64,000 nucleotides of DNA. Origin: Roseicyclus marinus (GTDB lineage Bacteria; Pseudomonadota; Alphaproteobacteria; Rhodobacterales; Rhodobacteraceae). The notes under the pieces are model-generated. The model had not been told where the DNA came from. It ran no database searches and was given only the letters and a program-made list of their open reading frames with translations. Each line of letters begins with the position of its first letter. The first letter of the stretch is position 1. Shown here one piece after another: positions 55,685-64,000 of this stretch. Where the stretch lies: positions 995,001-1,059,000 of the forward strand of contig NZ_AP027266.1 in assembly GCF_036322625.1 (NCBI RefSeq), read 5' to 3'. A program made the position numbers and the translations under genes.

Positions 55685-55809
55685 GCCATGCCCCTTCGAT
55701 CCGCTGCCCTGTCCGAAACGCTTCCGTTCCGGCGCGTTTGGCGCAACAAGTATGCATCCCGCGCCGCCGCCACCCAAGGTGCAGCCGCGGGAGAAAGGCA
55801 AGAAAAAAC

Positions 55810-55823
55810 TTTACTCGCGTCAT
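55810..55823. promoter_or_regulatory. weak LacI-type operator between xylB and the regulator gene
   Basis: TTTACTCGCGTCAT matches 11 of 14 bases of the perfect palindrome upstream of smoE. It lies 126 bp upstream of xylB and 70 bp upstream of the regulator gene, a fitting place for autoregulation by the same repressor. Confidence 0.4.
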
Positions 55824-55892
55824 GTTTTACGGATTGTGAACCTGGGCCCGCACCCGTCCAAACCGCCGACCCAGCGCGAGAGGGGGCAGATC

Positions 55893-56924
55893 GTGACTGA
55901 AAACAAGATCCGCAACATGGAGGAATTCGCCGCCCTCAGCGGGCTGTCGCGTCCCACGATCTCCAAGTATTTCAACGATCCCGCCAGTGTGCGCGCCCGT
56001 ACCCGCGAGCGGATCGAGGATGCGCTGACGCGCTATGAATTCCGCCCCAACATCTACGCGATGAACCAGAACCGCAGCCTGACCAAGATCGTGGGCATCG
56101 CGGTTCCCTATCTCGCCGACCCTTTCTTTGCCGAAATTGCGCGCACGCTCGAACGGCGCTGCATCGATGCGGGCTTTTCCCCGATCCTCTACAGCGCTCA
56201 TGGCCAGCAACAGCTGGAAACCGACATCCTGTCGGGCCTTGCCGCGCTGAAACCTGCGGGGGTGTTTCTCGCGCCGCTGGGGCGGCTGTCGGATCGCGGC
56301 GCGATCGAACGCTTTTGCCGCGACGTTCCCACCGTGCTTTTTGACAGCAATATCGAGGGGATGGGCGAAGCCTTCGTGGGTTCCGACAATTTCAGCTTCG
56401 TCCAGCAGACGGTCGATTACCTTTGCCGCACCGGCGCGCCGCCGTGTTTCTTCGAGATGAAGACACCCGCCAACCCCAATGCCAACAAGCGCCGCAACGC
56501 CTATCTCAAGGTGATGAACGACGCGGGCCTCGAGCCGCAGGTGATCCAGATCGAAGGCGAAGGCTGGGGGTTCGAGGAAATCGGCCGCCGTGGCGCACAT
56601 GAGCTGATCGAGAAACGCGCCCTGCCGACCGACACGATCCTGTGCAGCAACGACCGTCTCGCGATCGGGTTCCTGGCCGGTTGCTACGAACGCGGCCTGC
56701 GCGTCGGGCGGGGCGAGGGTTGCGCGCTGCGCGTTGCCTCCCACGATGATCATCCCTTCTCGCGCTTCACCTGTCCGGCGCTGACGACGGCGGCCCATGA
56801 ATATGAACTCGTGGCCGACAAGTGCATGCAGACCCTGTTTTCGCTGATCGAGGCGGGGGGCCGATTTGCCACGCGTGAGGAAACGCTGATCCCTGCGCGG
56901 CTGATTCTGCGGGCCTCGGCCTGA
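55893..56924 (+). CDS. LacI family regulator of the polyol genes
   Basis: A 343-residue LacI-type repressor: helix-turn-helix at about 6-30 (EEFAALSGLSRPTISKYF), hinge, then a periplasmic-binding-like sugar domain (VGIAVPYLADPFFAEIARTL). It starts with GTG at 55893 after a GAGAGGGGGCAG site. The gene lies between xylB and smoEFGK, and a perfect palindrome upstream of smoE is its probable main operator. Sorbitol, mannitol or arabitol is the expected inducer. Confidence 0.88.
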   Translation: MTENKIRNMEEFAALSGLSRPTISKYFNDPASVRARTRERIEDALTRYEFRPNIYAMNQNRSLTKIVGIAVPYLADPFFAEIARTLERRCIDAGFSPILYSAHGQQQLETDILSGLAALKPAGVFLAPLGRLSDRGAIERFCRDVPTVLFDSNIEGMGEAFVGSDNFSFVQQTVDYLCRTGAPPCFFEMKTPANPNANKRRNAYLKVMNDAGLEPQVIQIEGEGWGFEEIGRRGAHELIEKRALPTDTILCSNDRLAIGFLAGCYERGLRVGRGEGCALRVASHDDHPFSRFTCPALTTAAHEYELVADKCMQTLFSLIEAGGRFATREETLIPARLILRASA

Positions 56925-56950
56925 ATCCAAGCCATTCTGGCAAATAGTAA

Positions 56951-57000
56951 TTTACGCGCGTAAAGAAAAATCTTGACGCGGGGCAGATACGGCGCATAGC
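56951..57000 (+). promoter_or_regulatory. smoE promoter with LacI-type operator
   Basis: A perfect 14-bp palindrome with central CG (56951-56964, TTTACGCGCGTAAA) stands just before a -35-like TTGACG (56973-56978) and a -10-like CATAGC (56995-57000), 16 bp apart, upstream of smoE. A LacI-type repressor could block this promoter. A GGGAGG ribosome site follows near the ATG. Confidence 0.65.
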
Positions 57001-57037
57001 CTTTGCCCACGACACATCCAAACCAGGGAGGATACGG

Positions 57038-58351
57038 ATGTCTTGCATGACCGCGCTTCGCGCGTCCGCTGCCCTTGCGCTCTGCGTTTCCGCAGGTGCC
57101 GCCATGGCACAGGACACCACCATCACCATCGCGACCGTGAACAACGGCGACATGATCCGGATGCAGGGGTATACCGACCTCTTCACCGAACAGACCGGCA
57201 TCAATGTCGAATGGGTGACGCTCGAGGAAAACGTGCTGCGTCAGCGCGTGACCACCGACATCACCACCAATGGCGGCCAGTTCGACATCATGACCATCGG
57301 CATGTATGAAACGCCGATCTGGGGTGCGAACGGCTGGCTCGTGCCGCTCGACGGCCTGTCGGAGGCCTATGACGTCGACGACATCCTGCCCGCGATGCGC
57401 GGCGGTCTCAGCCATGACGGCACGCTCTATGCCGCGCCCTTCTACGGCGAAAGCTCCATGGTCATGTATCGCACCGACCTGATGGAAGCCGCTGGCCTCG
57501 AAATGCCCACAGCCCCCACCTGGGACGATATCCGCGCCGCCGCTGCGGCGATGAACGATCCCGCCAACGAAGTCTACGGCGTCTGCCTGCGCGGCAAGCC
57601 GGGCTGGGGCGAGGGCGGGGCCTTCATCACCGTCACCGCCAATTCCTTCGGCGCACGCTGGTTCGACGAGGAATGGAACGCCCAGTTCGATCAGCCCGAG
57701 TGGGAAGAGGCGCTGACCTTCTTCGTCGATCTGATGAACAACTACGGCCCGCCCGGCTATGCCACCAACGGCTTCAACGAAAACCTGTCGCTGTTCCAGC
57801 AGGGCCGTTGCGGCATGTGGATCGACGCGACCGTCGCCGCATCCTTCGTGACCAACCCCAACGACTCGACCGTCGCCGACAGCGTGGGCTTTGCGCTTGC
57901 GCCCGACAATGGCCTGGGCAAGCGGTCCAACTGGCTCTGGGCATGGGCGCTTGCGATCCCCGCCGGCACCCAGCAGGCCGATGCCGCGCTGCAGTTCATC
58001 GAATGGGCGACCTCGCGCGAATATATCGAGCTGGTGGCCGAGAACGAAGGCTGGGCAAACGTGCCCCCGGGTGCGCGCACCTCGCTCTACGAGACGCCGG
58101 AATACCAGGCCGTGCCCTTCGCGCAGATGACGCTCGACTCGATCCTCGCAGCTGATCCGACCAATCCGACGGTCGATCCGGTGCCCTATGTCGGCATCCA
58201 GTTCGTGGCCATCCCCGAATTCGCGGGCATCGCGACCGAGGTCAGCCAGGAATTCGCCGAGGTCTATGCCGGTCAGCAGACCGTGCAGGAGGCGCTCGCC
58301 AATGCGCAGGCTCTGACCAACGACGCGATGGAAGCAGCCGGCTACCGCTAA
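57038..58351 (+). CDS. smoE: polyol ABC transporter, periplasmic binding protein
   Basis: A 437-residue exported extracellular solute-binding protein. Signal peptide to about residue 24 (AAMAQD). The mature sequence (FDIMTIGMYETPIWGANGWL, FYGESSMVMYRTDLMEAAG, LSLFQQGRCGMWID) follows the sorbitol/mannitol-binding SmoE/MtlE type, so it captures polyols in the periplasm for SmoFGK. A strong hairpin follows the gene. Confidence 0.93.
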   Translation: MSCMTALRASAALALCVSAGAAMAQDTTITIATVNNGDMIRMQGYTDLFTEQTGINVEWVTLEENVLRQRVTTDITTNGGQFDIMTIGMYETPIWGANGWLVPLDGLSEAYDVDDILPAMRGGLSHDGTLYAAPFYGESSMVMYRTDLMEAAGLEMPTAPTWDDIRAAAAAMNDPANEVYGVCLRGKPGWGEGGAFITVTANSFGARWFDEEWNAQFDQPEWEEALTFFVDLMNNYGPPGYATNGFNENLSLFQQGRCGMWIDATVAASFVTNPNDSTVADSVGFALAPDNGLGKRSNWLWAWALAIPAGTQQADAALQFIEWATSREYIELVAENEGWANVPPGARTSLYETPEYQAVPFAQMTLDSILAADPTNPTVDPVPYVGIQFVAIPEFAGIATEVSQEFAEVYAGQQTVQEALANAQALTNDAMEAAGYR

Positions 58352-58372
58352 GGCGCGCTTCCTCTCCCCGGT

Positions 58373-58401
58373 CGGGGGGCGGTCATCCAGATCGCCCCCC
58401 G
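58373..58401 (+). terminator. intercistronic hairpin between smoE and smoF
   Basis: CGGGGGGCG (58373-58381) and CGCCCCCCG (58393-58401) make a perfect 9-bp GC stem with an 11-nt loop, without a T run. Such stems between binding-protein and permease genes usually stabilise the upstream message and reduce read-through. Confidence 0.75.
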
Positions 58402-58481
58402 TCTGTCTCTACGTCCTGTCCCTGCCACCGCGCCGTGCGGTATAGCAGCGACCCCGCAACCCCTGTTCCAAAGGTGCGATC

Positions 58482-59360
58482 ATGGCGACCCAGCATGCCC
58501 GTTCCGCCGCCCGCCTGATGATGGCCCCGGCCGTCATCCTGCTTCTGGGCTGGATGCTCGTGCCGCTGACCATGACGCTGTGGTTCTCGTTCACGCGCTA
58601 CCTGCCCATGCGCGGCGACAGCATCGAGAACGGCCTGCCCTGGGTGGGGTTCGAGAATTACGTGCGTTTCTTGGGCTCCAGCTCCTTCTGGCCCAGCGTT
58701 CAGGCGACGCTCCTGATCGTGGGGGGCGTTCTGGTCATCACCGTCATCCTCGGCGTGCTTCTGGCGATCTTGCTCGATCAACCCTTCTGGGGGCAGGGGA
58801 TCGTCCGCATCCTCGTCATCGCACCCTTCTTCGTCATGCCGACCGTCTCCGCGCTGGTGTGGAAGAACATGATGATGGACCCGGTGAACGGGATGCTCGC
58901 GCATCTGTGGCGCCTGTTCGGGCTGACGCCTGTTTCCTGGCTTTCGGATGCCTCTGTGCAATCCATCATCCTGATCGTCTCGTGGCAATGGCTCCCCTTT
59001 GCCACCCTCATCCTTCTGACCGCGATCCAGTCGCTCGACCGCGAACAGCTCGAGGCCGCCGAGATGGACGGCGCGCCCGTCATGGCCCGGTTCTGGCACA
59101 TCGTCTTGCCGCATCTGGGCCGCGCCATCACCATCGTCGTGCTGATCCAAACGATCTTTCTTCTGTCGATCTTCGCCGAGATCTTCGTCACCACCGGCGG
59201 CTCCTTCGGCACCCGGACGCTGACCTACCTGATCTTCCAGCGCGTCGTGGACAGCCAGAACATCGGGCTGGGGTCGGCGGGCGGCGTCTATGCCATCATC
59301 CTTGCCAATATCGTCGCCATCTTCCTGATGCGCATCGTCGGCAAGAACCTGGACCGCTGA
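58482..59360 (+). CDS. smoF: polyol ABC transporter, permease
   Basis: A 292-residue MalF-type permease with six predicted helices. The EAA loop that contacts the ATPase is DREQLEAAEMDGAPVMARFW (about 186-205). Starts MATQHARSAARL. It is followed after 9 bp by smoG; the pair forms the membrane channel of the polyol importer. Confidence 0.93.
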   Translation: MATQHARSAARLMMAPAVILLLGWMLVPLTMTLWFSFTRYLPMRGDSIENGLPWVGFENYVRFLGSSSFWPSVQATLLIVGGVLVITVILGVLLAILLDQPFWGQGIVRILVIAPFFVMPTVSALVWKNMMMDPVNGMLAHLWRLFGLTPVSWLSDASVQSIILIVSWQWLPFATLILLTAIQSLDREQLEAAEMDGAPVMARFWHIVLPHLGRAITIVVLIQTIFLLSIFAEIFVTTGGSFGTRTLTYLIFQRVVDSQNIGLGSAGGVYAIILANIVAIFLMRIVGKNLDR

Positions 59361-59369
59361 GGGGGCATC

Positions 59370-60200
59370 ATGGCACGCGCAGTCACCACCCGCCGCAAGA
59401 TCGCCACCACGGCGCTGGCTTGGGCCATCGGCCTGCTGATCTTCTTCCCGATCTTCTGGACCATCCTGACGAGCTTCAAGACCGAGGCGCAGGCGATCAA
59501 CAATCCGCCGCTCTTCTGGGGCTTCGACTTCACGCTCGAAAATTACGCCGTGGTGCAGGAACGCTCCGATTACATGCGGTTCTTGTGGAATTCCGTCATC
59601 ATCGCTGGCGGCTCCACCTTGCTTGGTATCCTGGTCGCCGTGCCGGCTGCATGGTCCATGGCCTTCGTGCCTTCGCGCCGGACCAAGGACATCTTGCTGT
59701 GGATGCTCTCGACCAAGATGCTGCCCGCCGTGGGCGTGCTCTACCCGATCTCGCTGATCTTCGTGGAGCTGGGCCTGCTCGACACGCGCGGCGGTTTGAT
59801 CGTGGTCCTGATGCTGATCAACCTGCCGATCATCGTCTGGATGCTCTACACCTATTTCCGCGAAATCCCAGCCGAAATCCTCGAGGCCGCGCGGATGGAC
59901 GGGGCGACCCTCAAGGCCGAAATCCTCTATGTCCTGACGCCCATGGCGATCCCCGGCATCGCCTCCACGGTGCTGTTGAATTTCATCCTCGCCTGGAACG
60001 AAGCCTTCTGGACCCTGAACCTGACGGCGGCCAGCGCGGCACCTCTCACCGCCTTCATCGCCAGCTATTCCAGCCCCGAGGGCCTGTTCTTCGCCAAACT
60101 CAGCGCGGCCTCGACCATGGCCATCGCGCCGATCCTGATCCTTGGCTGGTTCAGCCAGAAGCAATTGGTCCGGGGGCTCACCTTCGGCGCCGTGAAGTAA
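59370..60200 (+). CDS. smoG: polyol ABC transporter, permease
   Basis: A 276-residue MalG-type permease with six helices; the EAA loop is PAEILEAARMDGATLKAEIL (about 168-187). It ends GWFSQKQLVRGLTFGAVK, the usual family C-terminus. Partner of SmoF. Confidence 0.93.
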   Translation: MARAVTTRRKIATTALAWAIGLLIFFPIFWTILTSFKTEAQAINNPPLFWGFDFTLENYAVVQERSDYMRFLWNSVIIAGGSTLLGILVAVPAAWSMAFVPSRRTKDILLWMLSTKMLPAVGVLYPISLIFVELGLLDTRGGLIVVLMLINLPIIVWMLYTYFREIPAEILEAARMDGATLKAEILYVLTPMAIPGIASTVLLNFILAWNEAFWTLNLTAASAAPLTAFIASYSSPEGLFFAKLSAASTMAIAPILILGWFSQKQLVRGLTFGAVK

Positions 60201-60248
60201 GGAAAAAGCGCTCAAGCAGCGAAGCGATAGCGCGAAAGGAAATCCGAA

Positions 60249-61249
<1,001 letters not shown>

Positions 61250-61253
<4 letters not shown>

Positions 61254-62023
61254 CACGCCTTACCGGAAAGACCGCGCTCATCACCGGGGCGGCCCGTGGC
61301 ATCGGCCGCGCCTTCGCCCAAGCCTATGTGCGCGAAGGCGCGCGCGTGGCCATCGCCGATATCGACATCGCCCGCGCCCGCGAAACGGCAGGCCAGATCG
61401 GCCCCGCCGCCATCGCCGTCGAACTGGACGTGACCCGGCAAGACAGCATCAACGCCGCCGTCGCCGAAACCGTCGCCGCGCTCGGACAGATCGACATCCT
61501 GATCAACAACGCCGCCATCTTCACCGCCGCCCCCTTGGTCGAGATCGACCGCGCCGATTACGCCCGCACCTTCGACATCAATGTCGCGGGCACGCTCTTC
61601 ATGATGCAGGCCGTCGCCCGCCACATGATCGAACGCGGCATCAAGGGCCGGATCATCAACATGGCCTCCCAGGCCGGTCGCCGGGGCGAGCCGCTCGTCG
61701 CCGTCTATTGCGCGACCAAGGCCGCCGTCATCAGCCTGACCCAATCCGCAGCCCTCAACCTCATCGCGCACGGCATCAACGTGAACGCCATCGCGCCCGG
61801 CGTCGTCGACGGCGAACATTGGGACGGGGTCGATGCCTTCTTCGCGAAATACGAAGGCAAGGCGCCCGGCCAGAAAAAGGCCGAGGTGGGCGCAGGCGTC
61901 CCCTATGGCCGCATGGGCCGGGCCGAGGATCTGACCGGAATGGCCGTCTTCCTCGCCTCGGACGAGGCCGAATACATCGTGGCCCAATGCTACAACGTCG
62001 ACGGTGGCCAATGGATGAGCTGA
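61250..62023 (+). CDS. smoS: sorbitol (galactitol) dehydrogenase, short-chain type
   Basis: A 257-residue short-chain dehydrogenase: GAARGIG cofactor loop, NNAA, catalytic Ser in NMASQAG and YCATK Tyr/Lys. It matches SmoS of Rhodobacter, which oxidises D-glucitol to D-fructose and galactitol to tagatose. The ATG overlaps smoK, and its stop overlaps the mtlK start (TGATG). Confidence 0.92.
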
Positions 62024-63507
62024 TGACCATGAACCGCCCCGTTCCGCTCTCCACCGCCACGCTGGCCGATCTGCCGCAAGACATCCTGCGCCCCGGCTAT
62101 GACCGCGCGCGGCTCACGCCCGGCATCGTCCATATCGGGCTTGGCAATTTTCACCGCGCCCATCAGGCCTGGTATACCCACCGCCTGATGCAACAGGGCC
62201 TGGCGCAGGATTGGGCCATCCTGGGCGCAGGCGTCCGCCCCTATGACGCGGGCATGCGCGACAGGCTTCTGGCGCAGGATTGCCTGACCACGCTGATCGA
62301 TTTGTCGCCCAAGGGCCGCAGCGCCGAAGTGACCGGCGCGATGATCGACTATCTGCCCATCGCAGAGGGTAATGCCCCCCTCATCGCCGCCATGGCCGAT
62401 CCCGCGATCCGCATCGTGGCCCTGACCGTGACCGAGGGCGGCTATTTCATCGATGCCTCCGGGGGGTTCGATGCAACCCATCCCGACATCGCCCATGACG
62501 TGGCCCATCCGGGCAGCCCCCGCACCGCCTTTGGCGCGATGGTCGCGGCGCTGCGGCTCCGGCGGGCGGCGGGGCAGGGGCCTTTCACGGGCCTTTCGTG
62601 CGACAACCTGCGGGGCAATGGCGCGATCTTGCGGCAGGTGGTGACGGGGCTTGCGCGGCTCACCGACCCCGACCTCGCTGATTGGATCGACGCCAACGGC
62701 GCCTTTCCCAATTCCATGGTCGATTGCATCGTGCCCGCCACCGGCCCCGCCGAACTTGCGCTGGCCCGCGAGATCGGCATCGCCGATGCCGCCCCCGTGA
62801 CGCACGAGAATTTCCGCCAATGGGTGATCGAGGATGCGTTTTGCGCAGGCCGCCCCGACTGGGACCGTGTCGGCGCGACCTTCACCCCCGATGTCCATGA
62901 TTACGAGATGATGAAGATCCGCATCCTGAATGCGGGCCATCAGGTTCTGGCCAATGCAGGTGAGCTGCTCTCCGTGCCCACCATCGCCGATTGCATGGCC
63001 CATCCCGCCATCGCCGCCCTGTTCCGTAAGGTGCAGAGCCGCGAAATCCTGCCCCATGTCCATGCCGTGCCGGGGATGACGCCCACCGCCTATCTCGACC
63101 TGATCGAGACGCGCTTCGCCAATCCCGCGATCCGCGACACGACGCGGCGCGTGGCCTTCGACGGCTCGTCGCGGCATCCGGGCTTCGTCCTGCCGATCCT
63201 GCGCGACGGGCTGGCGGCAGGAACCCCGGTCGACGGCCTCGCGCTGGTCGAGGCGCTCTGGGCGCGCATGTGCGCGGGCACGCGGGAGGATGGCAGCCTG
63301 ATCGAGGCCAATGATCCCGACTGGTCCCGCCTGGCCGAGATTGCCTCCGCCGCCCGCGCGCGGCCCATGGCATGGCTGGAACAGGGGGCGATCTACGGCG
63401 ATCTGGCGGCTGTTCCGCGCTTTGCCGATGCTTTCGACCACTGGCTTGGCATGCTTTGGCGCGCGGGTACGGCGGCGACACTGGCCGCCTACACCCAGGC
63501 CGACTGA
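62023..63507 (+). CDS. mtlK: mannitol 2-dehydrogenase
   Basis: A 494-residue polyol-specific long-chain dehydrogenase oxidising D-mannitol to D-fructose (and D-arabitol to xylulose in many members). HIGLGNFHRAHQAWY is the N-terminal signature; MMKIRILNAGHQVLA has the catalytic Lys and the Asn/His of the family. The ATG at 62023 overlaps the smoS stop; an ATG two codons downstream is possible. Last gene of the smo operon. Confidence 0.94.
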   Translation: MTMNRPVPLSTATLADLPQDILRPGYDRARLTPGIVHIGLGNFHRAHQAWYTHRLMQQGLAQDWAILGAGVRPYDAGMRDRLLAQDCLTTLIDLSPKGRSAEVTGAMIDYLPIAEGNAPLIAAMADPAIRIVALTVTEGGYFIDASGGFDATHPDIAHDVAHPGSPRTAFGAMVAALRLRRAAGQGPFTGLSCDNLRGNGAILRQVVTGLARLTDPDLADWIDANGAFPNSMVDCIVPATGPAELALAREIGIADAAPVTHENFRQWVIEDAFCAGRPDWDRVGATFTPDVHDYEMMKIRILNAGHQVLANAGELLSVPTIADCMAHPAIAALFRKVQSREILPHVHAVPGMTPTAYLDLIETRFANPAIRDTTRRVAFDGSSRHPGFVLPILRDGLAAGTPVDGLALVEALWARMCAGTREDGSLIEANDPDWSRLAEIASAARARPMAWLEQGAIYGDLAAVPRFADAFDHWLGMLWRAGTAATLAAYTQAD

Positions 63508-63512
63508 GCGCC

Positions 63513-63607
63513 GCGCGCAACGCCCCCCCCGTTCATGGGTGTTGCCTGCGCGCAGCGCTTTTGCGCCTTTTTGCTCGCGACGGCACCCATGTGGCGCGTA
63601 ACGCCCC
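63513..63607. repeat. stem-loop flanked by 14-bp direct repeats after mtlK
   Basis: GCGCGCAACGCCCC (63513-63526) recurs as GCGCGTAACGCCCC (63594-63607). Between them CATGGGTG (63534-63541) and CACCCATG (63584-63591) form an inverted repeat, with further GC-rich pairing inside. The rest of the 194-bp gap to the next gene shows nothing clear. It may be a terminator or a small repeat element. Confidence 0.4.
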
Positions 63608-63701
63608 AACTTTGTCCATAATCGACCCGAAGTGGGGGCCTTCTTCCGCCGTCCGGCGGCCATGAGCCGCCCCCTTGCGTGCCACGAAAGACGGAAAACA
63701 G

Positions 63702-64000
63702 ATGTCGAAAACCGGGATCACGGGTCTCAAGGCGGGCACTGTCCTCGCCGCCGCGCTCGCCCTCCAGCTTGCCGCACTGCCCATGGCGCAAGCCCAGGCT
63801 CAGGAACAGGATACCGCTGCCATCACGCTGAACGGCGTCACCGTCTATGACGGCACGGCCCTGTTGCTCTTTGCCGCCCGCGTCGCCGCCGAACGTCACG
63901 GGACGGTGACCGCCGATCAGATCGCGGCCATCGTGCAAAGCATCTATGCCGAAGATGGCTATTTCCTCGCCGATGTGCGCGCCACGCCCGATGGCCGCGC
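63702..64000 (+). CDS. ShlB/FhaC-like two-partner secretion protein (partial)
   Basis: The first 99 residues of an exported protein: MSKTGITGLKAG, a hydrophobic signal core (about 13-27), AQAQAQEQDT, then ITLNGVTVYDGTALLLFAAR and VTADQIAAIVQSIYAEDGYF, which resembles a POTRA domain of outer-membrane TpsB transporters. If correct, its secreted TpsA partner should be encoded just beyond the right edge. The gene is cut by the window end. Confidence 0.7.
   Translation, partial: MSKTGITGLKAGTVLAAALALQLAALPMAQAQAQEQDTAAITLNGVTVYDGTALLLFAARVAAERHGTVTADQIAAIVQSIYAEDGYFLADVRATPDGR

Overview
The window is GC-rich chromosomal DNA from an alphaproteobacterium, most likely of the Rhodobacteraceae/Roseobacter group. 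The evidence is gene content and gene style: an smo-type polyol operon followed by mtlK, a serralysin-like M10/RTX protease beginning MCLTC, a DUF1127 protein, MerR-controlled acyl-CoA dehydrogenase genes, and short intergenic repeats of a kind I associate with alphaproteobacteria. No species can be named from the sequence alone. About 59 protein genes (one clearly broken, two more with suspect reading frames) and one tRNA are supported. No prophage, transposase, CRISPR array, rRNA or recognisable defence island was seen.

Layout. 0-9 kb: the start of glpX (cut by the window edge), hom, a small lipoprotein, a TetR regulator with a likely own operator, a fatty acid desaturase, glyA, nadK and maeB. 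9-13 kb: a palindromic intergenic repeat, a small membrane protein, prpE, and a histidine kinase-receiver ORF separated from an Hpt ORF by one in-frame stop. 13-18 kb: a tightly packed nucleoside salvage operon, cdd-deoA-deoB-small membrane protein-add-upp. 18-32 kb: fatty acid degradation genes (acyl-CoA ligase, fadJ, thiolase, GST, acyl-CoA dehydrogenase) with two related MerR regulators, an enolase-superfamily gene, a degenerate M48-like membrane protein and a glycosyltransferase pseudogene. 32-38 kb: two PaaI-type thioesterases, a MATE exporter with a frameshifted end, pyrD, DUF952, a periplasmic 5'-nucleotidase, DUF1127 and an SRAP protein.

38-48 kb: a c-di-GMP module (a GGDEF/EAL protein, a diguanylate cyclase, and a Tat-exported molybdopterin-fold protein without cysteines), tRNA-Gly(TCC), the RTX protease, an MsbA-like ABC exporter and a YcaQ-type DNA glycosylase. 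48-64 kb: a carbon-source region with glycerol genes (Fe-ADH, glpK, glpD, glpR) and polyol genes (xylB, a LacI regulator, smoEFGK, smoS, mtlK), ending in a truncated ShlB-like two-partner-secretion gene.

The right side reads as one catabolic block. The Smo ABC transporter imports sorbitol or mannitol; SmoS and MtlK oxidise them to ketoses; XylB phosphorylates xylulose. A LacI-family repressor beside them probably acts at a perfect TTTACGCGCGTAAA palindrome upstream of smoE. At the larger scale, the plus strand is mostly G-rich left of about 40 kb and C-rich right of about 43 kb, whichever strand the genes lie on, which may mark a nearby replication terminus. I did not find a clearly new multi-gene system; the best leads are the cysteine-less molybdopterin-fold/c-di-GMP module, the split phosphorelay protein and several unusual palindromic intergenic elements.
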